A DNA stretch of 64,000 nt from Gemmatimonadota bacterium (GTDB lineage Bacteria > Gemmatimonadota > Gemmatimonadetes > Palauibacterales > KS3-K002): the NCBI GenBank assembly GCA_020344215.1, contig CP070815.1, forward strand, positions 2,111,581 to 2,175,580. The letters run 5' to 3'. Position 1 is the first letter of the stretch. The number at the start of each line of letters is the position of its first letter. Made by a program: the position numbers and the translations under genes. The notes below the pieces were generated by a model that was not told the origin of the DNA, searched no databases, and saw nothing but the letters and a program-made list of their open reading frames with translations. Positions 16,431 to 26,414 of the stretch are shown here, piece after piece.

Positions 16431-18077
16431 CTACTCCTGCTTCTTTTTCTTCGCGGTCCCCGGCTTCGTGGGAGGCAGGTCGATATCCGGCTCGTGGGGC
16501 TCCTGCGGGACCTCCAGCTCCCCGCGCAGGTGAAGCGCGGCGGCAGCCTCGGCGACCTCGGGGTCGAAGTGGCTGCCGGCGTCCTGCGAGATAGTCTCCA
16601 CGGTCTTGTCGAACGACCACGCTTCGCGGTAGGGGCGGTCGGAGCTCAGGGCATCGAGTACGTCGGCGACCGCCAGCAGGCGGCCGAGAAAGGGGATGTT
16701 CTTGCCGGCGAGGCCATCGGGATAGCCCGAGCCGTCCCATTTCTCGTGATGGTGGCGCACACCCGGTAGGATCGCCTTGACGCGGTCGATCTCCGCCTCG
16801 CGCAGGATGTCCTCCCCGTGGATGGGGTGCTCCTTGATCTTCTCGAACTCCTCCGGCTCGAGCTTGCCCGCCTTCCCGAGGACGTCGTCAGGAACCGCGA
16901 TCTTCCCGACATCGTGAACCACGCCCGAGAACTCGATCAGCTCGAGCGCGTCATCGCCCTCCCCGAGTTCGGCCGGGAACCTCTCCTTGCCAAGCTCGAC
17001 CGCGATCTTCTTCGCGAACTCCCCTACGCGCACCGAGTGGGAGTGCGTGTAGCCGTCCCGTTTGTCGACCGCCTTGGCGATCAGCCGGATAGTGCTTGAG
17101 AAGAACTTCTGTCGTTCCGCCTGTCGCTCCTCGATCAGGCGGGCCCGATGGATGGCGACACCGGCCTGGTTGCCGATGAGCGCCAGCAGCTCGAGGTCGG
17201 CTTCCGTAAAGGCGCCTGTCAGGCTGCGGCTGTCGGCGTAGAGCACACCGATCACGCTGTCGTCGGTCGAGACCGGGGCGCACATCACCGAGCGGATCCT
17301 CTGCTGGATGATGCTTTGCCCCTCCTTGTAGCGCGCGTCGGCACTGGCGTCGCGGCTGACTAAGGATGCGGCGTTCTCGAGGACGTCCTGCACCACGGTC
17401 CGGCTGACCCTGATCTCCTCCAGGTCCTCCTCGTCGCCTGTGCGCGAGCGGGCCGCCACGATGCTCAGCTCGTCCGATCCGTCGCTGCCGTCCTCGAGCA
17501 GCAAGGCGGCGCGATCGGCATTGATCGCGGCGAAGATCGAGTCGATCACACCGTCGAGCAGTTTCCCCAATCCCGGAGCGCTGGCCAGCATCTTGGAGAC
17601 CTGGTAGGCGGTGGCCAGGTTGCGCTGGGCGCGCTGCAGGTCGTCCAAATCCTCCGGTTTGGCGGCAGCCTCCAGCGCCTCCATGCCCGGGTACTGAGTG
17701 TCCACGACCTTGCGGACTACGGTCGTGGTCCCCTCCTCGCCGTAAGCCAGCGTGGCTTCCCCGGGCGCCCGGTCGGGACGTGCGGGCCTGGCCCGGCACT
17801 CGAGGATAACCGGGCCCACCGCCAGCTGGTCGCCCGGGCTCAGCGAGCCGCGTTCGACGAGCTGGCCGTTGATGTAGCTGCCGTTCGCCGACTCGAGGTC
17901 GACGACCCGGAGTACGGCGCCCAGATTCTCGAGGGTGCAGTGGCGGCGCGAGACGCCCTGGTCAGACAGGCGGATATCGCACTCGGGGGCGCGGCCGATC
18001 GTCTTGCGACCGCCCTGAGAGACGGTGAAGACACGCCCGACCTGCGTGCCTTCACGGACGACGAGAACGAGATCCAT
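16431..18077 (-). CDS. FHA-GAF-HD-GYP signalling protein
   Basis: A soluble 548-residue protein. It has an FHA phosphothreonine-binding domain (about 1-95, with GR, SRRH and NGSYING motifs), a GAF domain (about 165-315) and an HD-GYP domain (about 325-510) with HDVGK at 391-395 and HHEKWDGSGYP around 443-453. HD-GYP proteins typically hydrolyse cyclic di-GMP. ATG 18077 is preceded by GGGAGGA; an upstream GTG at 18098 overlaps the kinase stop. Being the last gene after a Ser/Thr kinase, its FHA domain is a natural reader of that kinase, which would couple Ser/Thr phosphorylation to nucleotide signalling. The C-terminus is lysine-rich. Confidence 0.92.
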   Translation of the reverse strand: MDLVLVVREGTQVGRVFTVSQGGRKTIGRAPECDIRLSDQGVSRRHCTLENLGAVLRVVDLESANGSYINGQLVERGSLSPGDQLAVGPVILECRARPARPDRAPGEATLAYGEEGTTTVVRKVVDTQYPGMEALEAAAKPEDLDDLQRAQRNLATAYQVSKMLASAPGLGKLLDGVIDSIFAAINADRAALLLEDGSDGSDELSIVAARSRTGDEEDLEEIRVSRTVVQDVLENAASLVSRDASADARYKEGQSIIQQRIRSVMCAPVSTDDSVIGVLYADSRSLTGAFTEADLELLALIGNQAGVAIHRARLIEERQAERQKFFSSTIRLIAKAVDKRDGYTHSHSVRVGEFAKKIAVELGKERFPAELGEGDDALELIEFSGVVHDVGKIAVPDDVLGKAGKLEPEEFEKIKEHPIHGEDILREAEIDRVKAILPGVRHHHEKWDGSGYPDGLAGKNIPFLGRLLAVADVLDALSSDRPYREAWSFDKTVETISQDAGSHFDPEVAEAAAALHLRGELEVPQEPHEPDIDLPPTKPGTAKKKKQE

Positions 18078-18094
18078 TCGTGCCGGTTCCTCCC

Positions 18095-20433
18095 TCACTT
18101 CGCGGGCAGTCTCAGATTGGTGAGCCTCTCCTCACCGAACCTCGGGACCGTGAAGTTGCTGGTGTACACCCCGTAACGCGAGAGGTTCTCCTGCGTCGGG
18201 TGCAGCTCCAGCTTGTGCGGGCCAGAGGGTAAAGTGTAACCCGCGAGCGGCGTGGAGGACACATACTCGCCGTCGATAAATACGTCGGCCGCCGGAGCAT
18301 CGGGAGCCGTCGTGACGGTGATCCAGCCGAACGGGCCAATCTCCGGAATGATATCCCGGTGCTGCCCGGGACCGAGCGTGAAAGCCTCCCTATGAATGGG
18401 CATCGAGAAGGCGGAGTAAGGCGGTGCCCCTACGAGCCTCAGGTTGTGCTCCACCCGCGACGAGACCTCAACGTTGAGCTTCGGTACGTAGCCCAGGTCC
18501 TCGTTGTCCAGCAGCAACTTCACGTAGTTGCGCGCCTCGGGCGGCATCACGTTCACGGTGATGGTACCGGGAGCAGCCGGGACCGAGGTCGTCGGCTGGG
18601 CGGCCCGGGTTGAGAAGACGAGGCTGTCCGGCACCAGCCGATTGCCCGCTAGGTCCCTGACCTCGTTGGTGAGCACTAGCGCGTAGCGAGTCCCCGGCCT
18701 GAGCGATGTCGCCGGCTGGATCTGGGCGGTGCGGCCGTCCTCGCTCGTGAAAACGCCAATCTGCAGTCGAGTCCCCTGGGCGTCACGGAGCAGTATGCTC
18801 TCTGAGTTGACAGTACTCGGGTCAACGAGCTCGTTGAAGCTGAGGGTGATCGACGCGCCTGTCGAGACGTTGCGTGCGTTCTGCGTCGGTGTGCTCTCCG
18901 AGAGGTACGGGCGCTCGGTATCAGGCGGTGGGAGGCGCGTATTGAACGGGAACGCGGCTCCCGGTTGGCTCGCCCTGGCGTTCTGCCTGATGGGGTCGCC
19001 TCGTGCGCTCAGCAGCCCAGGACCGATCTGGATCTCGTAGCGTGTGTTGTAGGCGAGCCGGACGCTCGGCACGACGGTTATCCGTGTGCCAGCCTCCCTC
19101 ACCTCGACCTCGGCGGCCACCAAGCGTGCGGAGGGGCCGATGAGCTTCACGTTCTCACGGCTGGCGGTCGTTGGATCGATGGGGGCGCTGAACCTGATGT
19201 CGAACGCGGCATCCTCGACGTCGGCTCCCCCCTCCACGGCAGCGTAGTAGAAGCTGGTCACGTAGACGCTGCCGGTGCCGATGACCGGCAGATTGGCGAG
19301 GAAGGGGGCCTTAGCCTCGCCGAAGGTGCGGAATCCGGCGAGGTCCGTCGCATAGGCTGTAACGGTGCCGGCCAGCACCGCCGCCGCGGCGAGCCATATC
19401 CAGACGCGGCTCTTCTTCTTCGGCGGCTGCGTCGTCGCCTCATACAGGTCGGCCGGGCTGCGCTGCGCCTCCCTGGCCTCCGACTCCTGAGCCGCCGCCA
19501 CCGAGGGTGCTGGCGTCACCGGCGTCGGGGTCTTCTCCTCCTCGGTCTTCTGGACGGTGAGCACCACTGTACGCTGCGTTGCCCCTTCCAACCTCGCCAG
19601 CTCGGAGCGTAGGTGCTCGGCGCTCTGGTAGCGGTCCGCCGGGTTCTTCTGCAGGCACTTGAGCACGATGCGCTCGAGGTCGGCGTCCAGCTCGGCGTTC
19701 TTTTCCCGCGGTAGCCCGGGGAGTTCCTCGATGTGCTTGCGCCCCAGCTCGAACCAGTCGCGGCCGGTGAACGGCGCTTCACCCGTCGCCATCTCGTACA
19801 GGGTGACGCCCAGCGAGTAGATATCGGAGCGATGATCGACCCGATGGCCGCGCGCCTGCTCTGGCGACATGTACTTCGGCGTGCCCACGTACACCGTCGT
19901 GCCGGTCGCCGCTGTGTAGTTCGTCGCCGCTTCGGAGATGCCGAAGTCGGTGACGACGGCGTTACCATGGCGGTCGAACAGGATGTTGTCGGGCTTGAGG
20001 TCCCGGTGCACGATCCCGCCCTCGTGTGTGTGGGCGAACTGCAGAGCGGAAGCCACGTCCATCCCGACTTTGATGATGGCGCCCTCGTCCATCGGTTTGC
20101 CCGCGACCATCAGATCCTTCAAGCCGGTCTCCAAGAGGTCCATGGAGAAGAAGACGATATCGTCGTCCTTGCCGGCGTAGTGGATGGCGATCACGTTGGG
20201 GTGGCGGAACTTCGCCGCCCGGTGGGCTTCGCGCCGGAAGTTCTCCTCGAACACCTCGTCGTAGGCGAATGCCGGCTTCAGGATCTTCAGAGCAACGTCG
20301 ATGTCGAGGTTCGTATCTCGCGCCCTGTAGACGTAAGCGAAGCCACCCTCACCGAGGAACTTGTCGATCCGGTAGACCGCTACCCTGCGGCCTAGGAATA
20401 AGTCCTTCCTTTTCAGAGCGGCCCCCTTGCCAT
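18095..20433 (-). CDS. Transmembrane Ser/Thr protein kinase with Ig-like and PEGA domains (start possibly frameshifted)
   Basis: PknB-type kinase: glycine loop GEGGFAYVY, catalytic Lys in VALKIL, HRDLKPDN, DFG and SPEQ are all present in the intracellular half. A membrane helix (KSRVWIWLAAAAVL region) follows, then two SbsA/Big-type Ig-like modules and a C-terminal PEGA-like region outside the membrane. Canonical starts in frame begin only at GTG 20254, inside the kinase fold. The domain extends in frame to about 20416. An ATG at 20433 with GGAG 9 bases upstream, 4 bases after the previous stop, would restore the full N-terminus if one G were missing from the G5 run at 20421-20425. Confidence 0.9.
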
Positions 20434-20437
20434 GTGT

Positions 20438-23392
20438 CTATGCTCCAGGTCTCACGTTCCCGAAGAAGCGTTGCGTCTCCGGGTTGTATATCCGTAGCCC
20501 GTAAAGTTGTCCGAGCCTCGCTATCTCCCGGTCGAGGTTGAAGTCGGGTCTTACGGAGAAGATCTCGCGGAACGTGTCCTCGGCGCGCCCCCGGTCGCCG
20601 TACGCGAAGTAGGCACAGGCCAGCACCTGGCGCGCCACCACCGTCTGCTCGCTGATTAGGTTCCCCTGCCGCAGCAGGTCCTCGAAGAAAGCGACGACCT
20701 GCCCGTAGTTCGCCTCGTTCCAGTAGCGGAAGCCGGGACCGAGGAGATGACGCGTCGAGAGCACGACGACCGAGTCGGCGTACTCGTCCTTGAGATACTG
20801 AATGCTCTGAGGTATCGACCCCTGATAGAGGCGCAGGTACTCCAAGCCGTCCTCCGGATAACCGACGTCGCGAACGCCCCGGTACACCCGGAAGGACTGC
20901 TCGATCACCTGAGAATTCTCATAGTACTCGGGACGCGGACCCTGGCCAACGAGATGCAGAATGTGCTGGCTGGCTGCCCGCGGGTCTTGGAAGTGCATGT
21001 ACACTTCCGCCATCATGAAGTCGAACTGGATGATCTGCTCCCGAGGGATCCGGTCCAGGTAGCTTGCCGCCTTCCGCGCCCATTCGACTGCCTCTTGGAA
21101 TTCACCCTGTGCGTAGGCGCTGCCTACGGCGATGAACAGAATCCTCCCCCTCACCTCGTCGCTCGCTTGGATGACGCCCGCATCGAGCAGCCGGTCTGTC
21201 TCGGCGACGTCGAGCAAGGCCGTCGCGTAGTCCTCATTCTGGTACGCTCGGTTCGCCGCGAAGTAAGCGAGCGGCAGCGGGTTCGATGCTCGACCGCGCA
21301 CGCCGGTGATGAATACGGGAGCCACCCGGATATAGCGCGGCGGCCGCTCTGGGACATCCGCGGACGTGATGCGTAGCGGCGAGGCATCGGCCAAGAACAC
21401 GGCGCTGTACGGCCCCTCGGGCGCCGCGGCTCCCTGTATCTCGTATCCGCGGACGAAGCCAGCCGGCCCGGGGCTCCAGCGCATTAGGGCCGCGTCCGTC
21501 TCGAAGTCGACGTCGAAGCCGGCGAGCGGCGGGAACTGGACGTCCCAGCGGAAGACCACCGTCCGCTTGGCCCCCTCATCGGTGATATAGATGTTACCGT
21601 CGCGGTCGACGTTGATTCGCGTCGGTCGGTCGAGGCCACGCTCGGCGCCCAGCTGCGTGAGGACCTCCTCAAAGCCGGCCCTGATGATTGTGACGCGGTG
21701 CGTGGCGCTGTGGAGCGCGAAGAAGTTTCCGGCCTGGTCGAAGGTGATCGCCGCGACTGGACCCGGCAGCAAGCCCCCCTCCAGCGGATCGAAGGTCTGC
21801 GCCACACTGTTGAGGTGCGCAACCTGTATCCCGTCCTCGTCCCAGACGTAGATCTCGCCGTCGGGGTCGACCGCCACGCCGACCGGCTTGGGGAACGGAT
21901 AGCTGGCCACGAGGCTTGCCAGATCGGGGCTGAAGATCTTGACCCGGTTGTTGCCCGTGTCGGCGATCACGATGCGGCCGTCCGCCATGACCGCTACTCC
22001 CTGCGGACTTCTGAGCCGGCGGTCGTCCTGGTAATTGTCGCCGTAAGTTCCTAGCGGCGCCCCGTCCTCCAGGTCGTAGATGGCGAAGCAGTTGCGACGC
22101 GCGTCGGCGATCACCACCGTCGAGTCCGTCAGCGCCGCGGCTCCGATCCGGCCGAGGTCGCCGCTGAACAGCATCGCCTGGACTTCCGGATTGTGTAGGT
22201 AAACAGGAACGCTGTCGCCGTACACCGTCTCACGCACCTCCGCCACCGCCGGTACGAGCGCGAGGGCCCGGTCCCCGCTATCGATGAGGAAGCGCGGCCG
22301 ACCGTCGGGCCCAGCGGCGACGTCGAGGAGCATCCCCGCCAGACTCGTCCCGACCTGGGTCACCCTGATCGGGAAATCGAGATCGCGGCGGCGCGTCAGC
22401 CCCTCCTCCGTCGTCAGGCGGATCCTCTCCACCTTGCGCAACCTGCTATCGAGGATCAGCAGCTCGTCGGGCCCGGCGAAGGCGATGTCCACCGCCTCGC
22501 GGAACGATCCGCGACCGGTGCCTATGCCGCCGTAAAGCACGTCGTCGGGTCCGATGAGCTGGTCGCCGTTGACCCGGTACAGGCGGCCGACCTCCTTATC
22601 GAGGACGATGACGCTACCGAACTCGTTCACGGCCGTGGCGACCGGTTCCTCGAAGCGGGCGCCCCGAAAGCTGATCTGGCCGGCGAGGCCACGCGGCGTT
22701 GGCCCGACCCAGGGCACATCGGTGAAGGGCGGCAGAGCGTGTATGTGGTTCGGTGTCCGCTCATCGGCGATGTACATCCAGCCGTCGCTCCCGACGGCCA
22801 GCGACACGGGCTGGCTCGACGTCGTCGACAGATCGACGGCGCGGACGAACAGGCCGTCCTGGCTGAATACCTGCACGCCGCGCCTGCCGGCGTCGAGCAC
22901 GTAGACGTGCCCGCTCGGTCCCAGGGCCATGTCCACGGGGTTGGCCAGCTGGCCGCCGCGGTCGCCCTTGCTCGCAATCGTGCGCACGCGTTGGCCGCCC
23001 GGACCGAAGACGAATACCTGGTTGCGGTCGGTGTCGAGGACGTACGACTCGCCGGCCGCGGTGATCCCGATGGCCGCGGGCTTCCGCAGGTCGCCCTGCC
23101 CGTAACTCCTGCGGTAAACGCCGGTGGAGTCGAACACGAAGATCAGCCCCCGCTCGTCGGCGATATGGACGGTACGGTCGGGGCCGAGCACGACGGCGGC
23201 CGGCCGGTCTGGCGCTCCGGGCTGCCCCTTACCGGGGAGCTGGAACGAGCCTTCCGGGACGTAGCCGGCCTTCGGCACGGCCTGCCCCAGGGCGTCGGCT
23301 GCTGACAGAATGACCAGCGAGAGGGTGACGGCCCAAGCTGTGAGCCCTCTCAGGTAACCTCGCACGGTGTACAGACGCTGTCTCAGTTGCAC
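20438..23392 (-). CDS. Secreted NHL-repeat beta-propeller protein with TPR-like C-terminus
   Basis: A 984-residue exported protein. The signal peptide ends near residue 37 (LVILSAADALGQA). Repeated NHL-like units of the form P..V.....G..Y..D...N.V..F fill about residues 45-600. A fibronectin-like stretch (about 610-690) and a helical, TPR-like region (about 700-960) follow. The start overlaps the upstream FHA gene by 10 bases and the kinase gene starts a few bases after its stop. As an extracytoplasmic propeller between a kinase with an extracellular sensor and an FHA protein, it could be the ligand-sensing or scaffold partner; this is inference. Confidence 0.85.
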   Translation of the reverse strand: MQLRQRLYTVRGYLRGLTAWAVTLSLVILSAADALGQAVPKAGYVPEGSFQLPGKGQPGAPDRPAAVVLGPDRTVHIADERGLIFVFDSTGVYRRSYGQGDLRKPAAIGITAAGESYVLDTDRNQVFVFGPGGQRVRTIASKGDRGGQLANPVDMALGPSGHVYVLDAGRRGVQVFSQDGLFVRAVDLSTTSSQPVSLAVGSDGWMYIADERTPNHIHALPPFTDVPWVGPTPRGLAGQISFRGARFEEPVATAVNEFGSVIVLDKEVGRLYRVNGDQLIGPDDVLYGGIGTGRGSFREAVDIAFAGPDELLILDSRLRKVERIRLTTEEGLTRRRDLDFPIRVTQVGTSLAGMLLDVAAGPDGRPRFLIDSGDRALALVPAVAEVRETVYGDSVPVYLHNPEVQAMLFSGDLGRIGAAALTDSTVVIADARRNCFAIYDLEDGAPLGTYGDNYQDDRRLRSPQGVAVMADGRIVIADTGNNRVKIFSPDLASLVASYPFPKPVGVAVDPDGEIYVWDEDGIQVAHLNSVAQTFDPLEGGLLPGPVAAITFDQAGNFFALHSATHRVTIIRAGFEEVLTQLGAERGLDRPTRINVDRDGNIYITDEGAKRTVVFRWDVQFPPLAGFDVDFETDAALMRWSPGPAGFVRGYEIQGAAAPEGPYSAVFLADASPLRITSADVPERPPRYIRVAPVFITGVRGRASNPLPLAYFAANRAYQNEDYATALLDVAETDRLLDAGVIQASDEVRGRILFIAVGSAYAQGEFQEAVEWARKAASYLDRIPREQIIQFDFMMAEVYMHFQDPRAASQHILHLVGQGPRPEYYENSQVIEQSFRVYRGVRDVGYPEDGLEYLRLYQGSIPQSIQYLKDEYADSVVVLSTRHLLGPGFRYWNEANYGQVVAFFEDLLRQGNLISEQTVVARQVLACAYFAYGDRGRAEDTFREIFSVRPDFNLDREIARLGQLYGLRIYNPETQRFFGNVRPGA

Positions 23393-23988
23393 GGCGGCGT
23401 AGGCTCCAATCTGAGGTTCACGAGTGGGCGATCACCTTCCTGAAAGACGAACCTCGAGAACCCGGTAACGACTTCATCTCCGTGCTCGAGTCGCACCGGC
23501 GCCGACAGCGGCGCCCCATGGACGATCGTCCCGTTGGTGCTCTCCAGATCCTCGATCCACCATGACCGCTCGCTCCTGCGGATCCGGCAGTGGTGGCGGG
23601 ACACGGAACGATCGGGAAACTGGACGTCGTTGTCGGTGGCGCGGCCGATCGAGAAGTCGGCTCTGTCGACTCGGAAGACCTTGCCACGGTGCACGCCGGC
23701 CACCACCCAGAGGCGGCCGAGCACCCCGTCCCCGTGATCGTCGGTAAACCGGAACACGAGGTCGGCAAGTCCTATGAGATCCCCGTCGCTGAGGGTCCGG
23801 CGGTCACCCGGCTGCAGCTCAGAGCCGTTGAGCGTGGTCGGGGCGTCGTTTGCCGTGACCTCGAGGACGAAGTGGGAATCCTCGCGCTCTATTCGGACAT
23901 GATGGGCAGCGATCCGAGAGTCGCTGATCCTGAGCGTGTTGGCGTTCGCGCGGCCGACCGACAACACAGGGACCCGCAAGGGATACAC
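23383..23988 (-). CDS. Double FHA domain protein
   Basis: Two consecutive forkhead-associated domains. The first carries SVGRANANTL and RIAAHHVRI; the second SIGRATDNDVQF, SRHHCRI and STNGT (about 130-180). FHA domains bind phosphothreonine. The listed start, GTG 23988, falls inside the first FHA strand: in-frame codons upstream encode GAALIGQFYAERNR, which fits the missing first strand, with no canonical start before a TAA near 24099. An ATG at 24078 would reach it if one base were restored in the C4 run just downstream. First gene of the minus-strand kinase operon. Confidence 0.85.
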   Translation of the reverse strand: MYPLRVPVLSVGRANANTLRISDSRIAAHHVRIEREDSHFVLEVTANDAPTTLNGSELQPGDRRTLSDGDLIGLADLVFRFTDDHGDGVLGRLWVVAGVHRGKVFRVDRADFSIGRATDNDVQFPDRSVSRHHCRIRRSERSWWIEDLESTNGTIVHGAPLSAPVRLEHGDEVVTGFSRFVFQEGDRPLVNLRLEPTPPCN

Positions 23989-24085
23989 CCGGTTCCGCTC
24001 CGCGTAAAACTGCCCGATGAGCGCTGCGCCGTTGGACTGTGCGCCCAGTGGTCCTACTCCTGTGCGGGGAAGGTCATCGCCGTAC

Positions 24086-24104
24086 GTCCCACAATATTAG
24101 GGAC
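24086..24104. promoter_or_regulatory. Palindrome GTCCC-N9-GGGAC in divergent intergenic region
   Basis: A 19-base dyad with arms GTCCC (24086-24090) and GGGAC (24100-24104) around an AT-rich centre (ACAATATTA), in the gap between the minus-strand FHA operon and plus-strand recQ. Its position suits an operator or promoter element. The rest of 24105-24359 shows no gene I can support. Confidence 0.3.
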
Positions 24105-24359
24105 TTTGTGTACGGACCGTCAATCAGGGCTATCGCCGCTTCTTACCAGGGTTTCCGGCGCCCGAAGGGCACCTTCCGGAGGGGGAGCGCGGGCCGTCTT
24201 TCGCGCGGTCGGGCAAGGCCGTTTCTTCTTACACCAGTTGGGCTTGCAGGTGCCGCACCCTGCCGGTGCCCCACAATCAGCCGCCGCGCCCGCCGACTAT
24301 TCGCCGCCGATCGCTGCGTCCGTTGAGATTCCTTTGATCGCGGTGGGCGATCCTGCGGT

Positions 24360-26069
24360 GTGTGGTCGCAGGCACGCTCCGCCCTCGAGCGATACTTCGG
24401 GTACGACGACTTCCGCCCGGGTCAGCGGGAAGCGATCCTCTCGGTCCTCAGGGGTCGTGACACGCTGATCGTCATGCCGACGGGCGGCGGTAAGTCGCTC
24501 TGCTATCAGATCCCCGCCCTCGTCCTCCCGGGGCTCACCCTCGTCGTCTCCCCGCTCATCGCCCTAATGCTCGACCAGGTGGCCGCCCTCGAACGCCGTG
24601 GGATCGCCGCCGCCCTGATCAATAGCAGCCTTTCCGGCGCCGAGATCGATGAGCGCCTCGCTCGGGCGGTGACCGGAGAGCTGAAGCTACTGTACGTGGC
24701 TCCGGAGCGATTCGGCAGCCAAGTCTTCCTGCGCGCGCTGCGTGAGATGGAGATCAACCTCGTGGCGGTCGATGAGGCCCACTGCGTCTCGGAATGGGGA
24801 CACGACTTCCGGCCCGCCTACCTGGAGCTGCGAAAGATCTGGCCCGAGATCGGTCGCCCGCAGCTCCTCGCTCTCACGGCGACCGCCACCCCGGAGGTAC
24901 GTGGCGACATCGTCGACGAACTCGACCTCCGGGAGGCCCGCGTCCTGGTGCGCGGATTCGATCGTCCGAACCTGCGCTTGAGCGTCCAGCGGGAAGAGAA
25001 GCTCACCGAGAAGGGCAGGCTGCTGGTCTCGATCCTCGATGGGAGCGGCGCGAGCGCCGTCGTCTACGCTTCAACGCGTAAGGTGGTGGAGGCGGCGACA
25101 GAATTGCTGAGGAGCGCCGGCGTTGACGCCGCGGCCTATCACGCGGGTCTCCCCACGGGGCGGCGTGCCCGGGTCCAGGAGGAGTGGACCTCCGGTCGTC
25201 TGCCGGTCGTCGTGGCGACGAACGCCTTCGGCATGGGGATCGACAAGGAAGACGTCCGGCGCGTCGTTCACTTTCAGATGCCCGGCTCCTTGGAGGCTTA
25301 CTACCAGGAGGCGGGCCGCGCCGGTCGCGACGGCGAGCCCGCCGATTGCCTGCTGCTCCACAGCTACGGCGACCGGTTCATCCACGAGTTCTTTATCCGT
25401 TCGTCCTATCCCCCGCAAAAGGTTGTGCGCGCCGTGTTCCGCGCGCTCCAGGCGGCGGTGCGCTCGTTCGGCGGACCGGCCATGCCGGCTCAGTTCGCCC
25501 ACCGCGTGACGGGCGCGAAGAGCGAAGCCGAGATCCACTCGGCGTTGCGCATCCTTCGTGACGCTGGAGCTGTAAAGGACACCGCCGCCCGCTCCAGTTG
25601 CACCGTCCGCTGGATCGCCAGCCCGGCACAAGTGCGTGACCTGATCGAGCGCGAGAGCGGGGGAAGAGACCCACCCGAGGTTCTTCCGGTCCTGGCAGGT
25701 CTGGCCCGAGCCTCAGCCCAGGGCGAGCGCCGACAGTTTCGGCTCTCGCGTCGCGAGATCGCCCGCTGGGCCGGCGGCGACTTCGCCACGGCGCGAGCGG
25801 CGCTCGATGCGCTGCAGCAGGCGGGCATCCTCGGCTGGCGCGACGACAGTCTCCGCTCGGGCTATGTGCCCTCTGACCTGAAGCTGGCCGTCGAGGCACT
25901 GCCCGTGGACTGGGAGCGTGTCGCCGCGCGCCGAGCGCTGGAGATTCAAAAGCTCAGGCGCATGGAGCGATACGCCTATCAGGGCGGCTGCCGGCGTCGC
26001 TACCTGCTTCGCTATTTCGGCGAGCACTTGGGCCGGTCGCGATGTGGAGGCTGCGATCGCTGCGGCTGA
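24360..26069 (+). CDS. recQ: ATP-dependent DNA helicase RecQ
   Basis: 3'-5' superfamily 2 DNA helicase for recombination and replication-fork repair. It has FRPGQREAI (Q-motif region), Walker A TGGGKS at 41-46, DEAH at 138-141, motif III LTATATP and motif VI QEAGRAGRDG. The RecQ zinc cysteines are at the C-terminal end (CRRRYLLRYFGE then CGGCDRCG). At 569 residues it lacks a clear HRDC domain, so it is a short RecQ. GTG start. The stop abuts the convergent mazG-like stop with no spacer. Confidence 0.94.
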   Translation: MWSQARSALERYFGYDDFRPGQREAILSVLRGRDTLIVMPTGGGKSLCYQIPALVLPGLTLVVSPLIALMLDQVAALERRGIAAALINSSLSGAEIDERLARAVTGELKLLYVAPERFGSQVFLRALREMEINLVAVDEAHCVSEWGHDFRPAYLELRKIWPEIGRPQLLALTATATPEVRGDIVDELDLREARVLVRGFDRPNLRLSVQREEKLTEKGRLLVSILDGSGASAVVYASTRKVVEAATELLRSAGVDAAAYHAGLPTGRRARVQEEWTSGRLPVVVATNAFGMGIDKEDVRRVVHFQMPGSLEAYYQEAGRAGRDGEPADCLLLHSYGDRFIHEFFIRSSYPPQKVVRAVFRALQAAVRSFGGPAMPAQFAHRVTGAKSEAEIHSALRILRDAGAVKDTAARSSCTVRWIASPAQVRDLIERESGGRDPPEVLPVLAGLARASAQGERRQFRLSRREIARWAGGDFATARAALDALQQAGILGWRDDSLRSGYVPSDLKLAVEALPVDWERVAARRALEIQKLRRMERYAYQGGCRRRYLLRYFGEHLGRSRCGGCDRCG

Positions 26070-26414
26070 CTAACGGTTGTCGCCGCTGCCTTGCAGCATT
26101 CCTCGTTCTGCTCGGCTTCGCAGCTTCTCCAGATTCCGCTGCGCCACGTCGTCCAGGTTCACGCCGAGCACGGTGGCGACCTCGGCCATGTACCAGAGCA
26201 CATCTCCGAGCTCGTCGGCCAACGCGTCGCTGTCCTCGGCGCTGATCCTGCCGCCTCTGTCACGCAGGAGCTTGCCCACCTTCTCGCCGAACTCTCCCGC
26301 CTCGCCGGCCAGCTTGAGCGTGGGGTAGAGCAGGCGGCCCATCGGCTCCTGCTCGCCGTAGCGCGTCTTCAGGCTCGTTACGTGTGCACGCTCTTGATAG
26401 TCACTGAGTTCCAT
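26070..26414 (-). CDS. MazG-like nucleotide pyrophosphohydrolase
   Basis: A 114-residue all-alpha NTP pyrophosphohydrolase. The metal-binding pattern is visible as GEAGEFGEK (about 37-45) and DELGDVLWYMAEVA (about 66-79), the E-x-x-E and E-x-x-D helices of the MazG/HisE superfamily. Such enzymes hydrolyse non-canonical or excess nucleoside triphosphates to monophosphates plus PPi. It is convergent with recQ, ending one base from the recQ stop. Substrate not predictable. Confidence 0.88.
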   Translation of the reverse strand: MELSDYQERAHVTSLKTRYGEQEPMGRLLYPTLKLAGEAGEFGEKVGKLLRDRGGRISAEDSDALADELGDVLWYMAEVATVLGVNLDDVAQRNLEKLRSRAERGMLQGSGDNR

